Source: Sarcodiotheca gaudichaudii
Taxonomy: Eukaryota > Rhodophyta > Florideophyceae > Gigartinales > Solieriaceae
DNA length: 64,000 nucleotides
Direction of reading: 5' to 3'
Assembly: GCA_032355985.1 (NCBI GenBank)
Contig: JAUKVZ010000006.1
Span: forward strand, 62,001-126,000
The stretch's first letter is position 1, and each line of letters begins with the position of its first letter. Below are positions 10,201 to 17,591 of this stretch, piece after piece. A program made the position numbers and the translations under genes. The notes beneath the pieces were generated by a model, which saw only the letters and a list, made by a program, of their open reading frames with translations, ran no database searches and was not told the DNA's origin.

Positions 10201-12213
10201 GACTCGCGCATGTTCGACGGAGAGGCGTTTCTGGAAGACAATTTCTTGCACGATGAACTGCTTCCAATCGAGCCTGACGCCCTCACGCCCATCATTGCAT
10301 CAGAAGGCGGCGACTTTTATCCCTTCATGGTGAGGATCGATGGCCCGCCCGACCTCTCTGACGTGATGGAAGAAGTCTTGCTGGGAGATACGGAGTACGA
10401 GTTATTCGAGCATGATGGGAGTACGCACCTCCGTCATTTGGATGCGGAAGCGCCGAGAGCATACTTGATCGTGCCAGTGATCCCCGGCGGAATCGATCTC
10501 GTTGACCACCCCGAGCTCTTCGAAGATTTCCCCAACAACAAGCCCGACTGGTCAGCGGCTGCGGCCGGCTTTTGCGCTGGAATTGGTGATGCTGTCGTCG
10601 GGATCTGGGATGGCGTTGTTGAGATTCACTCACTCGCTGTTGACGGTACGGCGTACGTCATCACCTTTGACTATCGCGTGAGGAACGGAGATGCAGAAGG
10701 CGCTATCGCAGATCTGAAGCACGATTACCGCATGGCAAAAGAAAAGGCAGAAGCCATCGCAGATGTCATGGCGCAAATCGCGGTCTATTCCAGCGGCGCG
10801 TACTTCGCGGCCGTAACAGGGAACCATGTCCTCCTCAATAAGTACGGGTCCGAAATGGCCCTGTTCGCAGAGTACGCGGCCGAGATCATCGAGCTCGCTT
10901 ATCTCGAATGGAAAGTGGAAGCCACTGACTACGAAGTTGGAAGAGCCATCGGACGGATCTACGGCGAGATCGCCATCAGTATCGCATCGCTAGGTGTCGG
11001 CCACATCTCCAAAGGAGCCACGCTTGTCAGCGTGCTCCAGAAACTCAGAGTCGCTCCATGGATGCAGCGATTCCCACTCACGCTCGCAAGGATCGACATT
11101 CTCCTCATCCGTGCACAGAAAGGAAAGATCACAAAGATGTGCTTCGTCGCAGGCACGCCAGTGCACACCGTAGGTGGCCTGCGGCCAATTGAGTCGATCC
11201 GCGCAGGCGACCTGGTGCTCTCACGCGACGAGCACACCGGCGAAACAGGTTTCAAACCCGTCGTCGAGACGTTCGTCACGCATCCGGATTCGCTCTATGA
11301 AATCACGATCGACGACGGCTCGGGCGCTGAAACGCTCATCTGCACGGGCGAGCACCCGTTCTATTCCGCGACCGCGGAGCAGTTCATCCCCGCCGCCGAA
11401 CTGGTCGTGGGCGACACGCTCGAGCTTCACTCAGACGATCCCATCGCCCACATCACCGACATCCAGGTCCAGCGCGGTCCGCCTGCGGGAGAGGAGCGCT
11501 TCACCACATACAACTTCGAAGTCGCCGACTGGCACACCTACTTCGTCGGCGCCTCGGGTGTATGGGTCCACAATCGCGCAGCTATTACGTGTGAACAGGT
11601 CTTCAACGTCTTCGAAACAATTAGGGAGAAAGAAGGTCTTGAAGATAAGCCATGGACAGCATGGAAAAGGACACTCGCTGAGATTGATCGCATGGACGTC
11701 GACGTTCACTTTGGGGCGCTCATCGGCGGCCTGAACCGCGTTCAGAGGGATCTGTACGCGAGGGCAGCCAACACCGCCGACGATGCGGCGGCGCTTGAGC
11801 TGGTACGCTGGAAACGTCTGAAGGACTCCATGGAGAATCGGCTTCAGGTCAACTACCTTGAAGTGCACCACGTCTTGCAGAAGAAGGAATACGCATTCAT
11901 CCTCTACAGGCGCATATTCGACACGAACGCGGATCCACCCCAGGAATGGCTCGACAGCATGCCCGGCATCGTATTGCCTCGCACGCGACACAACGGAAAA
12001 ATCACTACACCGGGAGAAGCGACAATCCATGGGCTAATCCGCGAAGAGTTTCGCGGAGAGACGTTAGAAGATCTCTCGACTGAAGATATACTCGACAGGT
12101 TTTCGGAAGCCTATAGCCGAATGAGCGACCTCTACGGCGACCCCGACGGCATTGACTACAACCAGGTCTGGTCCCTCGCTGAACGCTGGTTTGAGAATGC
12201 CGGTGCACAATGA
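7216..12213 (+). CDS. Giant secreted HINT-domain protein with C-terminal nuclease-like domain (polymorphic toxin type)
   Basis: 1665 residues; the ATG at 7216 follows GGAGCG. A long basic N-region leads to a signal peptide ending near residue 60 (LLAGLPTSALA). Next come FG-GAP-like repeats (DLNLDGSWDYFE; DWNDDGIQDIA), a dockerin pair around 255-310 (DLNYDESVDVADLEVLL; DLNLDGVINAADI), an Asp/Gly-rich linker around 375-420, beta-rich domains, Asp-rich calcium repeats, and a HINT domain at about 1309-1454, opening with CFVAGTPV and closing with VGASGVWVHN. The last ~210 residues hold EVHH (H1551, H1552), RTRHNG (H1592) and IHGL (H1605), resembling HNH/His-rich toxin nucleases. HINT domains before a toxin tail usually release it. 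The stop overlaps the next gene by ATGA. Nuclease activity is inferred, not proven. Confidence 0.75.
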   Translation: MQRHIRTNAAQETSYINPSASTPKRSPALSRLRKAAAAPFLPLALLPIALLAGLPTSALADDPPPDDPPFDESVPIIESTADLNLDGSWDYFEHHIAPIDDPQAFGQVVVLGSATGPELFTLTSDAAADLFGASAASAGDWNDDGIQDIAVCAPLRLTEQTPTPEDPNPLACEGAVIIHSGDTGAPLTTLTIPPNETFALAAIPKEGDYPLGDADVRIASTFRDSRGHFYSRARHYESTTGDIEWEQPIEDLIPALYAGDLNYDESVDVADLEVLLLRMGAQIQSAIYGDLNLDGVINAADITHLVSIIGAPDASELAPYGQLESLSPEDTIAILGHGTSSATFVAPVDPSWSPCQELFRRFGVNCGGGIPGGQSVGAPGDPGATDGDGGGGNNDGQNGGGDDGGDDDGDGDDDDDADCSVRIVGIPASGFLGLPFIPSEDEPFTLYLAAIGAPASDTGVYTWSVSRFEYEAEEETCAIQITDLNDFNVAVSYSVTTEDGYCAETANESVIPVVALLHADYDRDGEISVADDDLKDDLESGPPRAGLVTMINDEDADGDGVPNFADGLVPSDIDDDDHEGDRIGREHFIKLELSLHEIPELDEKHIYFSYDGSNPALIQEHTDPETGQITYAPELGGLRIWTDDIFDGSETSRMAEDVIDGGHYVAPNRHYTPEQLGINDSPEGKTITLWAEPIAPTSSLAGLHVQATVAETGASDFMSFTLFKLGFDQVGDNGQIGSVDAPWISFPTPIIESPTIELSDPYFDAQREMILADLTIAGTIDDRVAQLIENAATPEIEVQLNGEPLRIGGVEPSGPITVAASVSHGAPDPSSILEPFPTTASFSALFTGVQVQPGVNSIELFAKNAYGLTGFARRGIQITVDRKDVSLEITSGGSGYDGLSETITATLNIGDDPPIIEQLHADPEAPHIYRGGPFDQFIIELPEPLGGVGLALLGEGGEIDMLDPFTRDEFDVTTWHPDLPGAAGVREFTIVESANDSRMFDGEAFLEDNFLHDELLPIEPDALTPIIASEGGDFYPFMVRIDGPPDLSDVMEEVLLGDTEYELFEHDGSTHLRHLDAEAPRAYLIVPVIPGGIDLVDHPELFEDFPNNKPDWSAAAAGFCAGIGDAVVGIWDGVVEIHSLAVDGTAYVITFDYRVRNGDAEGAIADLKHDYRMAKEKAEAIADVMAQIAVYSSGAYFAAVTGNHVLLNKYGSEMALFAEYAAEIIELAYLEWKVEATDYEVGRAIGRIYGEIAISIASLGVGHISKGATLVSVLQKLRVAPWMQRFPLTLARIDILLIRAQKGKITKMCFVAGTPVHTVGGLRPIESIRAGDLVLSRDEHTGETGFKPVVETFVTHPDSLYEITIDDGSGAETLICTGEHPFYSATAEQFIPAAELVVGDTLELHSDDPIAHITDIQVQRGPPAGEERFTTYNFEVADWHTYFVGASGVWVHNRAAITCEQVFNVFETIREKEGLEDKPWTAWKRTLAEIDRMDVDVHFGALIGGLNRVQRDLYARAANTADDAAALELVRWKRLKDSMENRLQVNYLEVHHVLQKKEYAFILYRRIFDTNADPPQEWLDSMPGIVLPRTRHNGKITTPGEATIHGLIREEFRGETLEDLSTEDILDRFSEAYSRMSDLYGDPDGIDYNQVWSLAERWFENAGAQ

Positions 12214-13115
12214 GAATCATACTCTCCTTATCTGGACTTCAAAGAACCCGCATCGGCGAAGAGCTGCTGAAGCGTCTAATCGAGGTTTATCCCGAAGGCA
12301 ACGAACTTGGCAGAAGCTTCTCTTTCCGGATGCGCCTTCCTGCTGACGATCCTCGGATGAAGACGGCATTGGCACTGCTTCGATCGGAAGGCTTCGTCCC
12401 GTGGAAAGACGATTCGCGCAAGCGAGAGAAAAACGAGTTCCGGCTTAGCCGCTTTCGCGAATACGACGAGCACGACCTCGTCGAAGCGCCCTATCTCTCA
12501 CTCGATGCCTACGTGGGATCGTGGACCGACGGCCGCACCGACGACGGCGTGCTCAAACTCAACCGTGATTTCCTCGACACCGACATCTTCGAGAGCAACG
12601 CAGAGATCATGGAATGGATGAGCAACTACATCATCTCCGACCGCGTGAAAGGCCTGCTCGAAGAATCGAACCTCGTCGGCTGGCGTATCTCGCCGACCCA
12701 ACTCTGGGACGGCCCAGAGCCCGACGATCCTGAGTACGAGACGGACGAATGGCACAAAGTCGGCGGCAAATGGTGGGAGCTGTGGTCAGACAACATCCTC
12801 CCGCCGCTCAATCGCGAGAAAAACTCCGTCACCGACTACCGAGAGAACCCGATCCCTCCCGAAAGCGACAAGTCCGTCGGCTACATCCGCGAAATCCATG
12901 AACCCGGTGCGCCGAATGTCCGCGACGTCGAGTATCACTTTAAGCGCAGTGAGTTTGAGAGCATGCCGCCCTTCGATGTCGCCGCCCTCCACGAGAAGCG
13001 AGGCAAATGGCCAAGCGATCGTCATCTCATAGTCTCACATCAATTCCGGGATTTCCTGGCTAAGCACGACGTCAAGGGCGCGAAGTACGCCCCCGTCCGC
13101 ATCGATCCGGATTGA
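12210..13115 (+). CDS. Probable immunity protein for the upstream toxin
   Basis: A 301-residue soluble protein with no signal or membrane segment. Its ATG overlaps the toxin stop (ATGA), so translation is probably coupled, which is how toxin and immunity genes are often arranged. The last 25 residues (HLIVSHQFRDFLAKHDVKG, then APVRID) resemble the end of the Imm11/DUF1629-type immunity proteins (a recalled similarity; no search was run). The N-terminus RIILSLSGLQRTRIGEELL is less typical. Expected role: bind and neutralise the nuclease-like domain in the cytoplasm. Base skew is weaker than in the first part of the toxin gene, matching the toxin tail, so the two tails may have been acquired together. 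Confidence 0.6.
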   Translation: MRIILSLSGLQRTRIGEELLKRLIEVYPEGNELGRSFSFRMRLPADDPRMKTALALLRSEGFVPWKDDSRKREKNEFRLSRFREYDEHDLVEAPYLSLDAYVGSWTDGRTDDGVLKLNRDFLDTDIFESNAEIMEWMSNYIISDRVKGLLEESNLVGWRISPTQLWDGPEPDDPEYETDEWHKVGGKWWELWSDNILPPLNREKNSVTDYRENPIPPESDKSVGYIREIHEPGAPNVRDVEYHFKRSEFESMPPFDVAALHEKRGKWPSDRHLIVSHQFRDFLAKHDVKGAKYAPVRIDPD

Positions 13116-13119
13116 CCCC

Positions 13120-13953
13120 ATGCCAACCCTCTCCCCCCAATCACTCAAAAAACGAAACGCCGTCATCCGCAAATACCTCCCCGAAATCTTCGAGGATGAC
13201 ATCCCGCTCGACAAAGAGCCCCTCAGAGATCTGGAGGGGTACCCAATCAACGCCATTCTCATGGACTTCGACGCAGACGGCGTCCTCACATACGCAATCG
13301 TCATCGCCAACAAGGAACGCATGGTCGATGCGCCCGTCGATGACCCGAAAATCATCGAAGCCATTCAGGATCTTCGCGATGACCCGATGCAATCAGGCAC
13401 GATCATCGTCGACACATCCACACTCCCCCGCGGCAAGAACTCCTGGACCATCGGCATCGGAATCGGACTCCTCAACGACGGCCGCTACGGCCTCCACTAC
13501 GGCAAAACCGCCGAGCAACTCGCAAAAGAGTTCGCCAACTACAACCCGCAAACAGGCGCGCAGGAATCCGAGTCCATCACCCTCTCATTAAGCGAGTTCT
13601 TCGACGGCAACACCGACGAATCCTCCATCGACCCCAACCGCACCAACAACGAACCACCACTCAGCGTCTTCCGCGAAACACTCGAATCACTCCAGGCGCA
13701 GCCCGAAGTCAAGGAAGTCCGCATCCTCGTCCACGAATGGCCCGAGCCCGACGCCCGCGGCGACGACGACATGTGGATCGCCGCCGAATCCGTCTATGTC
13801 TGGGCCACCAGCAACACCACGCCCGAACACATCCACGAACACATCAAGCCGCTCAACACCGAAGGCGTCGGCGACATCACCGACTCAAGAATCCCATCAA
13901 ACGGCCCACCCCTCGAACCAGGCGACAAGGTCTTCTGGTTTACGTGGGATTGA
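13120..13953 (+). CDS. Hypothetical protein in the toxin-immunity operon
   Basis: A 277-residue soluble protein starting 4 bases after the previous stop, so almost certainly in the same transcript. No signal peptide, transmembrane segment or motif that I recognise. Visible segments are an acidic N-terminus (LPEIFEDDIPLD), a Gly-rich strand (SWTIGIGIGLLNDGRYGLHYG) and a C-terminus ending PGDKVFWFTWD. Position suggests a second immunity protein or an accessory factor, but the sequence itself does not show this. The coding strand is C-rich like the local background, unlike the immunity gene before it. Confidence 0.6.
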   Translation: MPTLSPQSLKKRNAVIRKYLPEIFEDDIPLDKEPLRDLEGYPINAILMDFDADGVLTYAIVIANKERMVDAPVDDPKIIEAIQDLRDDPMQSGTIIVDTSTLPRGKNSWTIGIGIGLLNDGRYGLHYGKTAEQLAKEFANYNPQTGAQESESITLSLSEFFDGNTDESSIDPNRTNNEPPLSVFRETLESLQAQPEVKEVRILVHEWPEPDARGDDDMWIAAESVYVWATSNTTPEHIHEHIKPLNTEGVGDITDSRIPSNGPPLEPGDKVFWFTWD

Positions 13954-14004
13954 CGGCGTCCGCCGCAAAACTCACGGATTCACTGGCTACCATTCAAACA
14001 ACGA

Positions 14005-15105
14005 ATGAGCAGCGCATACCGAGCAATACGGTTCTTCGCGATCGTCAGCCTGTCGGCGCTCTCCACCGCCGCGCAGCCCACGCCGGCGCCGCGCATCCCG
14101 CTCGACATGGCCATGGCGAATCTCAAGGCCGAAGAGGCGTCGCCAGCGGCAGTTCATGAGCTTGTCAGATCAGACTTAAAGCGCAATGTCGTCGCGGCTC
14201 TCACGCATGCGATCGAGACCGACCCCGAGTTCGGTCCTTCCACGCGCGCACGCGCCAGAGCGTTTGAAGCCCTCGCCAGACTCGGTGACCGGACCGAACA
14301 AGGCCTGCTCAGCTATACCGACCCGACCATCATTGAGCTTTTTCTTTCAGAGCTTGAGTCCGGCAGCAACAGCGGCGTCAAGGAGTCACTGCTCGCTGTG
14401 CCATACCTGCCACAGGAGCATCACGCTCGCGCAGTCGCGGCCATGACAGATCTCCTTGATCACCCGTCGTTCCTGATCGTAAGAACGTCCGTCGGCCAAC
14501 TCGGTCTGCTCGGCCCTGACGCAAAGAGCGCGATGCCGAAACTGAAGGCTCTGCTCCTCGATCCGGCTGGCGCGAACGCCGCTATGTGGGCCAATCGAAC
14601 GGACTACAGATCGAACTCGCCATTCCACAGTCAGACTCCCGAGGATGTCGAAGCGCGCCGTCGCTCGCTCGGAATGCAGTTCCGGACTCGAACAGCGATC
14701 GCCGGCCTGCTCATCAGCAGAGACCTCGCCGCAGAAATCAAGCTCTACGAACGCAGTTCCGACGAAGTCCGGCAGGCAGGGGCATCTGCGATCGCTGGGC
14801 TCCCGCTTCGTCTTCGCGCATACAGAAAGGCCTTTGCGCCGCCACCCTTGACGAATGAAGAAGCGCTGCTCGCGATCGACTACCTGGAAGGGCACTTCCA
14901 GACTGATGAGAACATTGCGCTGTTCAATCCGGACCTGCTCGCCGGCACGTTGATTGTCTTGGTAGATGAAACGCTCGACCAGGAAGTTCGCAACCAATGG
15001 CGAGACGTCATCGTCCACATCATCGATCGCCACCCCGATCCGGACGTCCAAGAACACGGAGCACGTTTCCTGGATGAGTTCGAGTCGATGAGAGGAATCC
15101 ACTGA
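14005..15105 (+). CDS. Exported helical-repeat (HEAT-like) protein
   Basis: A 366-residue protein with an N-terminal signal sequence (YRAIRFFAIVSLSALSTAAQ). The mature part is a run of amphipathic helices with LG-x-x-AKSAMPKLKALL and RARAFEALARLGDR units, which look like HEAT-type repeats as found in many planctomycete exported proteins. A TACCAT hexamer at 13988-13993 lies 11 bases before the ATG and no ribosome site is visible. It starts about 50 bases after the hypothetical gene and may be independent of it. Function unknown; probably a periplasmic scaffold. The repeat call rests on helical pattern only. Confidence 0.6.
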   Translation: MSSAYRAIRFFAIVSLSALSTAAQPTPAPRIPLDMAMANLKAEEASPAAVHELVRSDLKRNVVAALTHAIETDPEFGPSTRARARAFEALARLGDRTEQGLLSYTDPTIIELFLSELESGSNSGVKESLLAVPYLPQEHHARAVAAMTDLLDHPSFLIVRTSVGQLGLLGPDAKSAMPKLKALLLDPAGANAAMWANRTDYRSNSPFHSQTPEDVEARRRSLGMQFRTRTAIAGLLISRDLAAEIKLYERSSDEVRQAGASAIAGLPLRLRAYRKAFAPPPLTNEEALLAIDYLEGHFQTDENIALFNPDLLAGTLIVLVDETLDQEVRNQWRDVIVHIIDRHPDPDVQEHGARFLDEFESMRGIH

Positions 15106-15212
15106 CGCCGGCGTCAACGTCGCCCTCGCGAACGTCGCGCCAGCATCGCCTCTCCACCGCACATCTGACCAATCCCCCCGTTTTTCCCTTCTGAATCCCA
15201 CCCCCCGCGCGC

Positions 15213-15218
15213 TACCAT
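15213..15218 (+). promoter_or_regulatory. -10-like TACCAT 6 nt before ATG
   Basis: TACCAT lies exactly 6 bases before the ATG at 15225, with TTCTGA 18 bases further upstream as a weak -35 candidate and no ribosome site. Consistent with a leaderless mRNA. Confidence 0.45.
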
Positions 15219-15224
15219 ATTCAC

Positions 15225-16997
15225 ATGAAGCGCACGCACGCGATCCCCGTCGCCGCGATCACACTCACCGCCATCGCCGCATACGCAGATCCGCCGCACG
15301 ATGCCGACTTCACCTGCGCAAACGAACTCGGCGCAGTCCCAACCCTCGACCCGAACTACCACCGCCCCGCAACAACACTCCGAGGTTCCGGCCTCACCCA
15401 GGACCTCAACAACATCGCCATCCTCGAAGACGATGGAACATTCGTCGTCGATGGCGTCACCAGCTTCACGCCCATCATCGACGCCTTCTACGCAACCCAC
15501 ACCGACGACTACGATCAGGTCCTCGTCTACACCTCAAGCGCCTACCCCGGCAACATCAGCCCCGAAGCCGGTTTCGCCTACCACGCGCATCTCTCCGGCT
15601 TCGTCGCAGGTGTCGGTGACGCGTCGCAGGAAATCGGAACCTACGCCGCGGCCCGAAACCTCTCCCGCATCATGGGGCTCTGCAATCTCAACGACCTGGG
15701 TGTCTACCCCGCCAATCCCGAGCAGGACTTCACATCAAATGGCCAGGCCAGCGGCGTCGAAGTCCTCGGTCACGAGTTCTTCCACGGCTGGGCCGCCGGC
15801 GCACAACCACTCGGCGCCGATGTCCTCGCAGACAACAGCTACCACTGGTCCTTCTACCTCCACCACCCTGGAGGCGTCGGCCACGCCTCACCACTCTTCG
15901 GAAACATCTGGCAGGACAACGGCGGCGGCAGCTTCACAACCATCGATTCCTTCACCGGCTTCAGCCAGCTCGACGCCTACCAGATGGGACTCCGCGCAGG
16001 AACCGATGTCGAACCCTTCTTCGCCCTCACCATCCCCGGCGGCGGACCCGTCACCGAATACGAACCCCCAACCCCCGGCTTCAATGTCACCGGCGCCACG
16101 CGCATCGACCTGACCATCGCAGACTTCGAAGCCGTCAACGGCCCGCGCCTGCCCGATGCGCAAGCAAACGCGATGAAGACCTACAAGGTCGCCTTCGTCC
16201 TGATCATTCCCCCCGGCGTCCCGGCGCCGCAGGCCGATCTCGACAAACTCGCCGCCATGCGCGCCGCCTGGGAAACCTACTTCGAATCAACCACCGACAA
16301 CCTCGGCGCGATGGATACAACGCTCTTCTTCCCGACCGGAACCGATCCCACACTCGATCCCTTCGTCGACGACTTCGAAGACGCAACCGTCAACACGATC
16401 AACTGGCAGTGGCAGCAGGGCGTCACCATTGCCAATCTCCCGCCCGCAACCCGCGGCATAAACCGCGCCATGCGCCTCAACGGCAACTGGGGAAGCGGCG
16501 ACGAAATCCGCTCTACGATGCGCAACCTCACGTCCATCCCCGCAGGCGCCGCACGCCTTGACTATGCAACCCAGCGCACCGGCCCGGGCGACTCCCCCGA
16601 ACCGGATGACGATCTCTTCATCGAATACTTCAACGATGCGCACGAGTGGATCACCCTCCGCACCATCGAAGGCGCAGGCCCCGACCAGATTACATTCGAG
16701 AACCACTACGACACACTCCCCGCAGACGCCCACCACGAACACTTCCGCGTCCGCTTCCGCAGAACCCAGGGCGAACTCGGCGATCTCGACGATTACTACG
16801 TCGACGACCTGCGCCTTCGCATCCTCAGCACAACCTGCCTCGGCGATTTTGATGGCGACGGCAGCGTCGGCTCCTCCGACCTCGCCCAGCTCATCGGAGA
16901 CTGGGGCGCGCTCGGCTCCCTCTACGATCTCGACGGCGGCGCAGTCAGCGCCTCCGACCTGGCGCAACTCATCGGCCGCTGGGGACCGTGCCCGTAG
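15225..16997 (+). CDS. Secreted HExxH protein with dockerin-like tail
   Basis: 590 residues with a short signal peptide (IPVAAITLTAIAAYA). GHEFFHGWAAG at about 182-192 contains H183-E184-x-x-H187, the zinc site of gluzincin or metzincin-like metallopeptidases, and is followed by His-rich segments (NSYHWSFYLHHPGG). Around 380-545 is a beta-rich domain beginning DPFVDDFEDATVNTINWQWQ, like carbohydrate- or MAM-type modules that follow peptidase domains. The last 50 residues hold two dockerin-like repeats (DFDGDGSVGSSDLAQLIGDW; LDGGAVSASDLAQLIGRW). Role: probably an extracellular metallopeptidase or a degenerate relative; substrate unknown. The third zinc ligand cannot be assigned by eye. Confidence 0.65.
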   Translation: MKRTHAIPVAAITLTAIAAYADPPHDADFTCANELGAVPTLDPNYHRPATTLRGSGLTQDLNNIAILEDDGTFVVDGVTSFTPIIDAFYATHTDDYDQVLVYTSSAYPGNISPEAGFAYHAHLSGFVAGVGDASQEIGTYAAARNLSRIMGLCNLNDLGVYPANPEQDFTSNGQASGVEVLGHEFFHGWAAGAQPLGADVLADNSYHWSFYLHHPGGVGHASPLFGNIWQDNGGGSFTTIDSFTGFSQLDAYQMGLRAGTDVEPFFALTIPGGGPVTEYEPPTPGFNVTGATRIDLTIADFEAVNGPRLPDAQANAMKTYKVAFVLIIPPGVPAPQADLDKLAAMRAAWETYFESTTDNLGAMDTTLFFPTGTDPTLDPFVDDFEDATVNTINWQWQQGVTIANLPPATRGINRAMRLNGNWGSGDEIRSTMRNLTSIPAGAARLDYATQRTGPGDSPEPDDDLFIEYFNDAHEWITLRTIEGAGPDQITFENHYDTLPADAHHEHFRVRFRRTQGELGDLDDYYVDDLRLRILSTTCLGDFDGDGSVGSSDLAQLIGDWGALGSLYDLDGGAVSASDLAQLIGRWGPCP

Positions 16998-17013
16998 GCG
17001 CACGTGCGCGCTC

Positions 17014-17049
17014 AAAAAAACCCGCTACACCCTCGCAGGTGAAGCGGGT
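17014..17049 (-). terminator. Strong rho-independent terminator (minus strand)
   Basis: On the minus strand, ACCCGCT pairs with AGCGGGT, and an inner CACC/GGTG pair closes a 6-base loop after one mismatch; seven T residues follow. It faces the dockerin gene end on the plus strand but its T-run only works for transcripts coming from the right. No minus-strand gene ends nearby: the permease stops at 17592. Confidence 0.75.
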
Positions 17050-17591
17050 CCGATGAGCCTCCAAAACCGGGACGTCTCGGCCCGGCATTGGGGGGATCAG
17101 AGAGTGCCGTGCTGTACCTGATAATCAGCCGCTTGTTCATTGAAATCAGCGAAGCGCACGCACTCGCCCGCGAGCCGCGCACGCACACCGCGCCAGCGGC
17201 GTCCCTCGGCGCGCACTGCGGCAACTCTCACGACAGACCTCGCGCCGCCAACTTCAATTGTGTCACAGGAGTTCCTCGCCTGATCAGTGGGCCCCACGAG
17301 GGCGGCGCGTCCTCGCACGCGCTGCCTGCGAGCCGGCCCGGCCTCGCACACACTTCTACCAACACTCTGCGCATCGGTTCCGGAACAGCCTGACCGTCAC
17401 CGCGTTTTTACATGATCAACACGCCAATCCCGCTTCACACATCCTCAGCGGGGGGATCCACCGTTAATCTGCGCAGATCACACTCTGCGCGATCATAGAT
17501 AATCTGCGCACGAATGCGGATGCGCATGCCAGAGGCGATGCGCGTATCAACCTGAATGATCATTCCAGATGAGCCTGCGCCGCTCCGCTCT
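17050..17591 (-). ncRNA. Gene-free stretch upstream of the terminator; possible small RNA or long 3' UTR
   Basis: No convincing protein gene lies here, although a strong minus-strand terminator sits at its left end. A second hairpin is adjacent at 17061-17091 (CCAA..CCGGG..CCCGG..TTGG). Further right are a perfect palindrome ATCTGCGCAGAT at 17467-17478 and an 11-base direct repeat TAATCTGCGCA (17465 and 17500). I compared it by eye with tmRNA, RNase P RNA, SRP RNA and tRNA and found none of their signature sequences. It may be an independent small RNA or the 3' UTR of the permease mRNA. Confidence 0.25.

Noticed and set aside
11137-11580. Intein in a host gene
   Set aside because: CFVAGTPV...WVHN is a HINT fold, but it is followed by a toxin-type tail and not by a conserved extein continuing a housekeeping protein.
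17012-17351. Minus-strand frames of 70 and 84 codons near the terminator
   Set aside because: No ribosome site, no hydrophobic or motif pattern, and Arg/Ala-rich content expected of non-coding high-GC DNA.
17350-17420. SRP RNA-like string (GGTCAGG...CCGGAA) on the minus strand
   Set aside because: The conserved GGAAGGAAGCAGC loop sequence does not follow, and the spacing is wrong.
17050-17420. tmRNA or RNase P RNA
   Set aside because: No TTCGA-type T-loop with CCA end, no tag frame and no GAGGAAAGTCC core were found.
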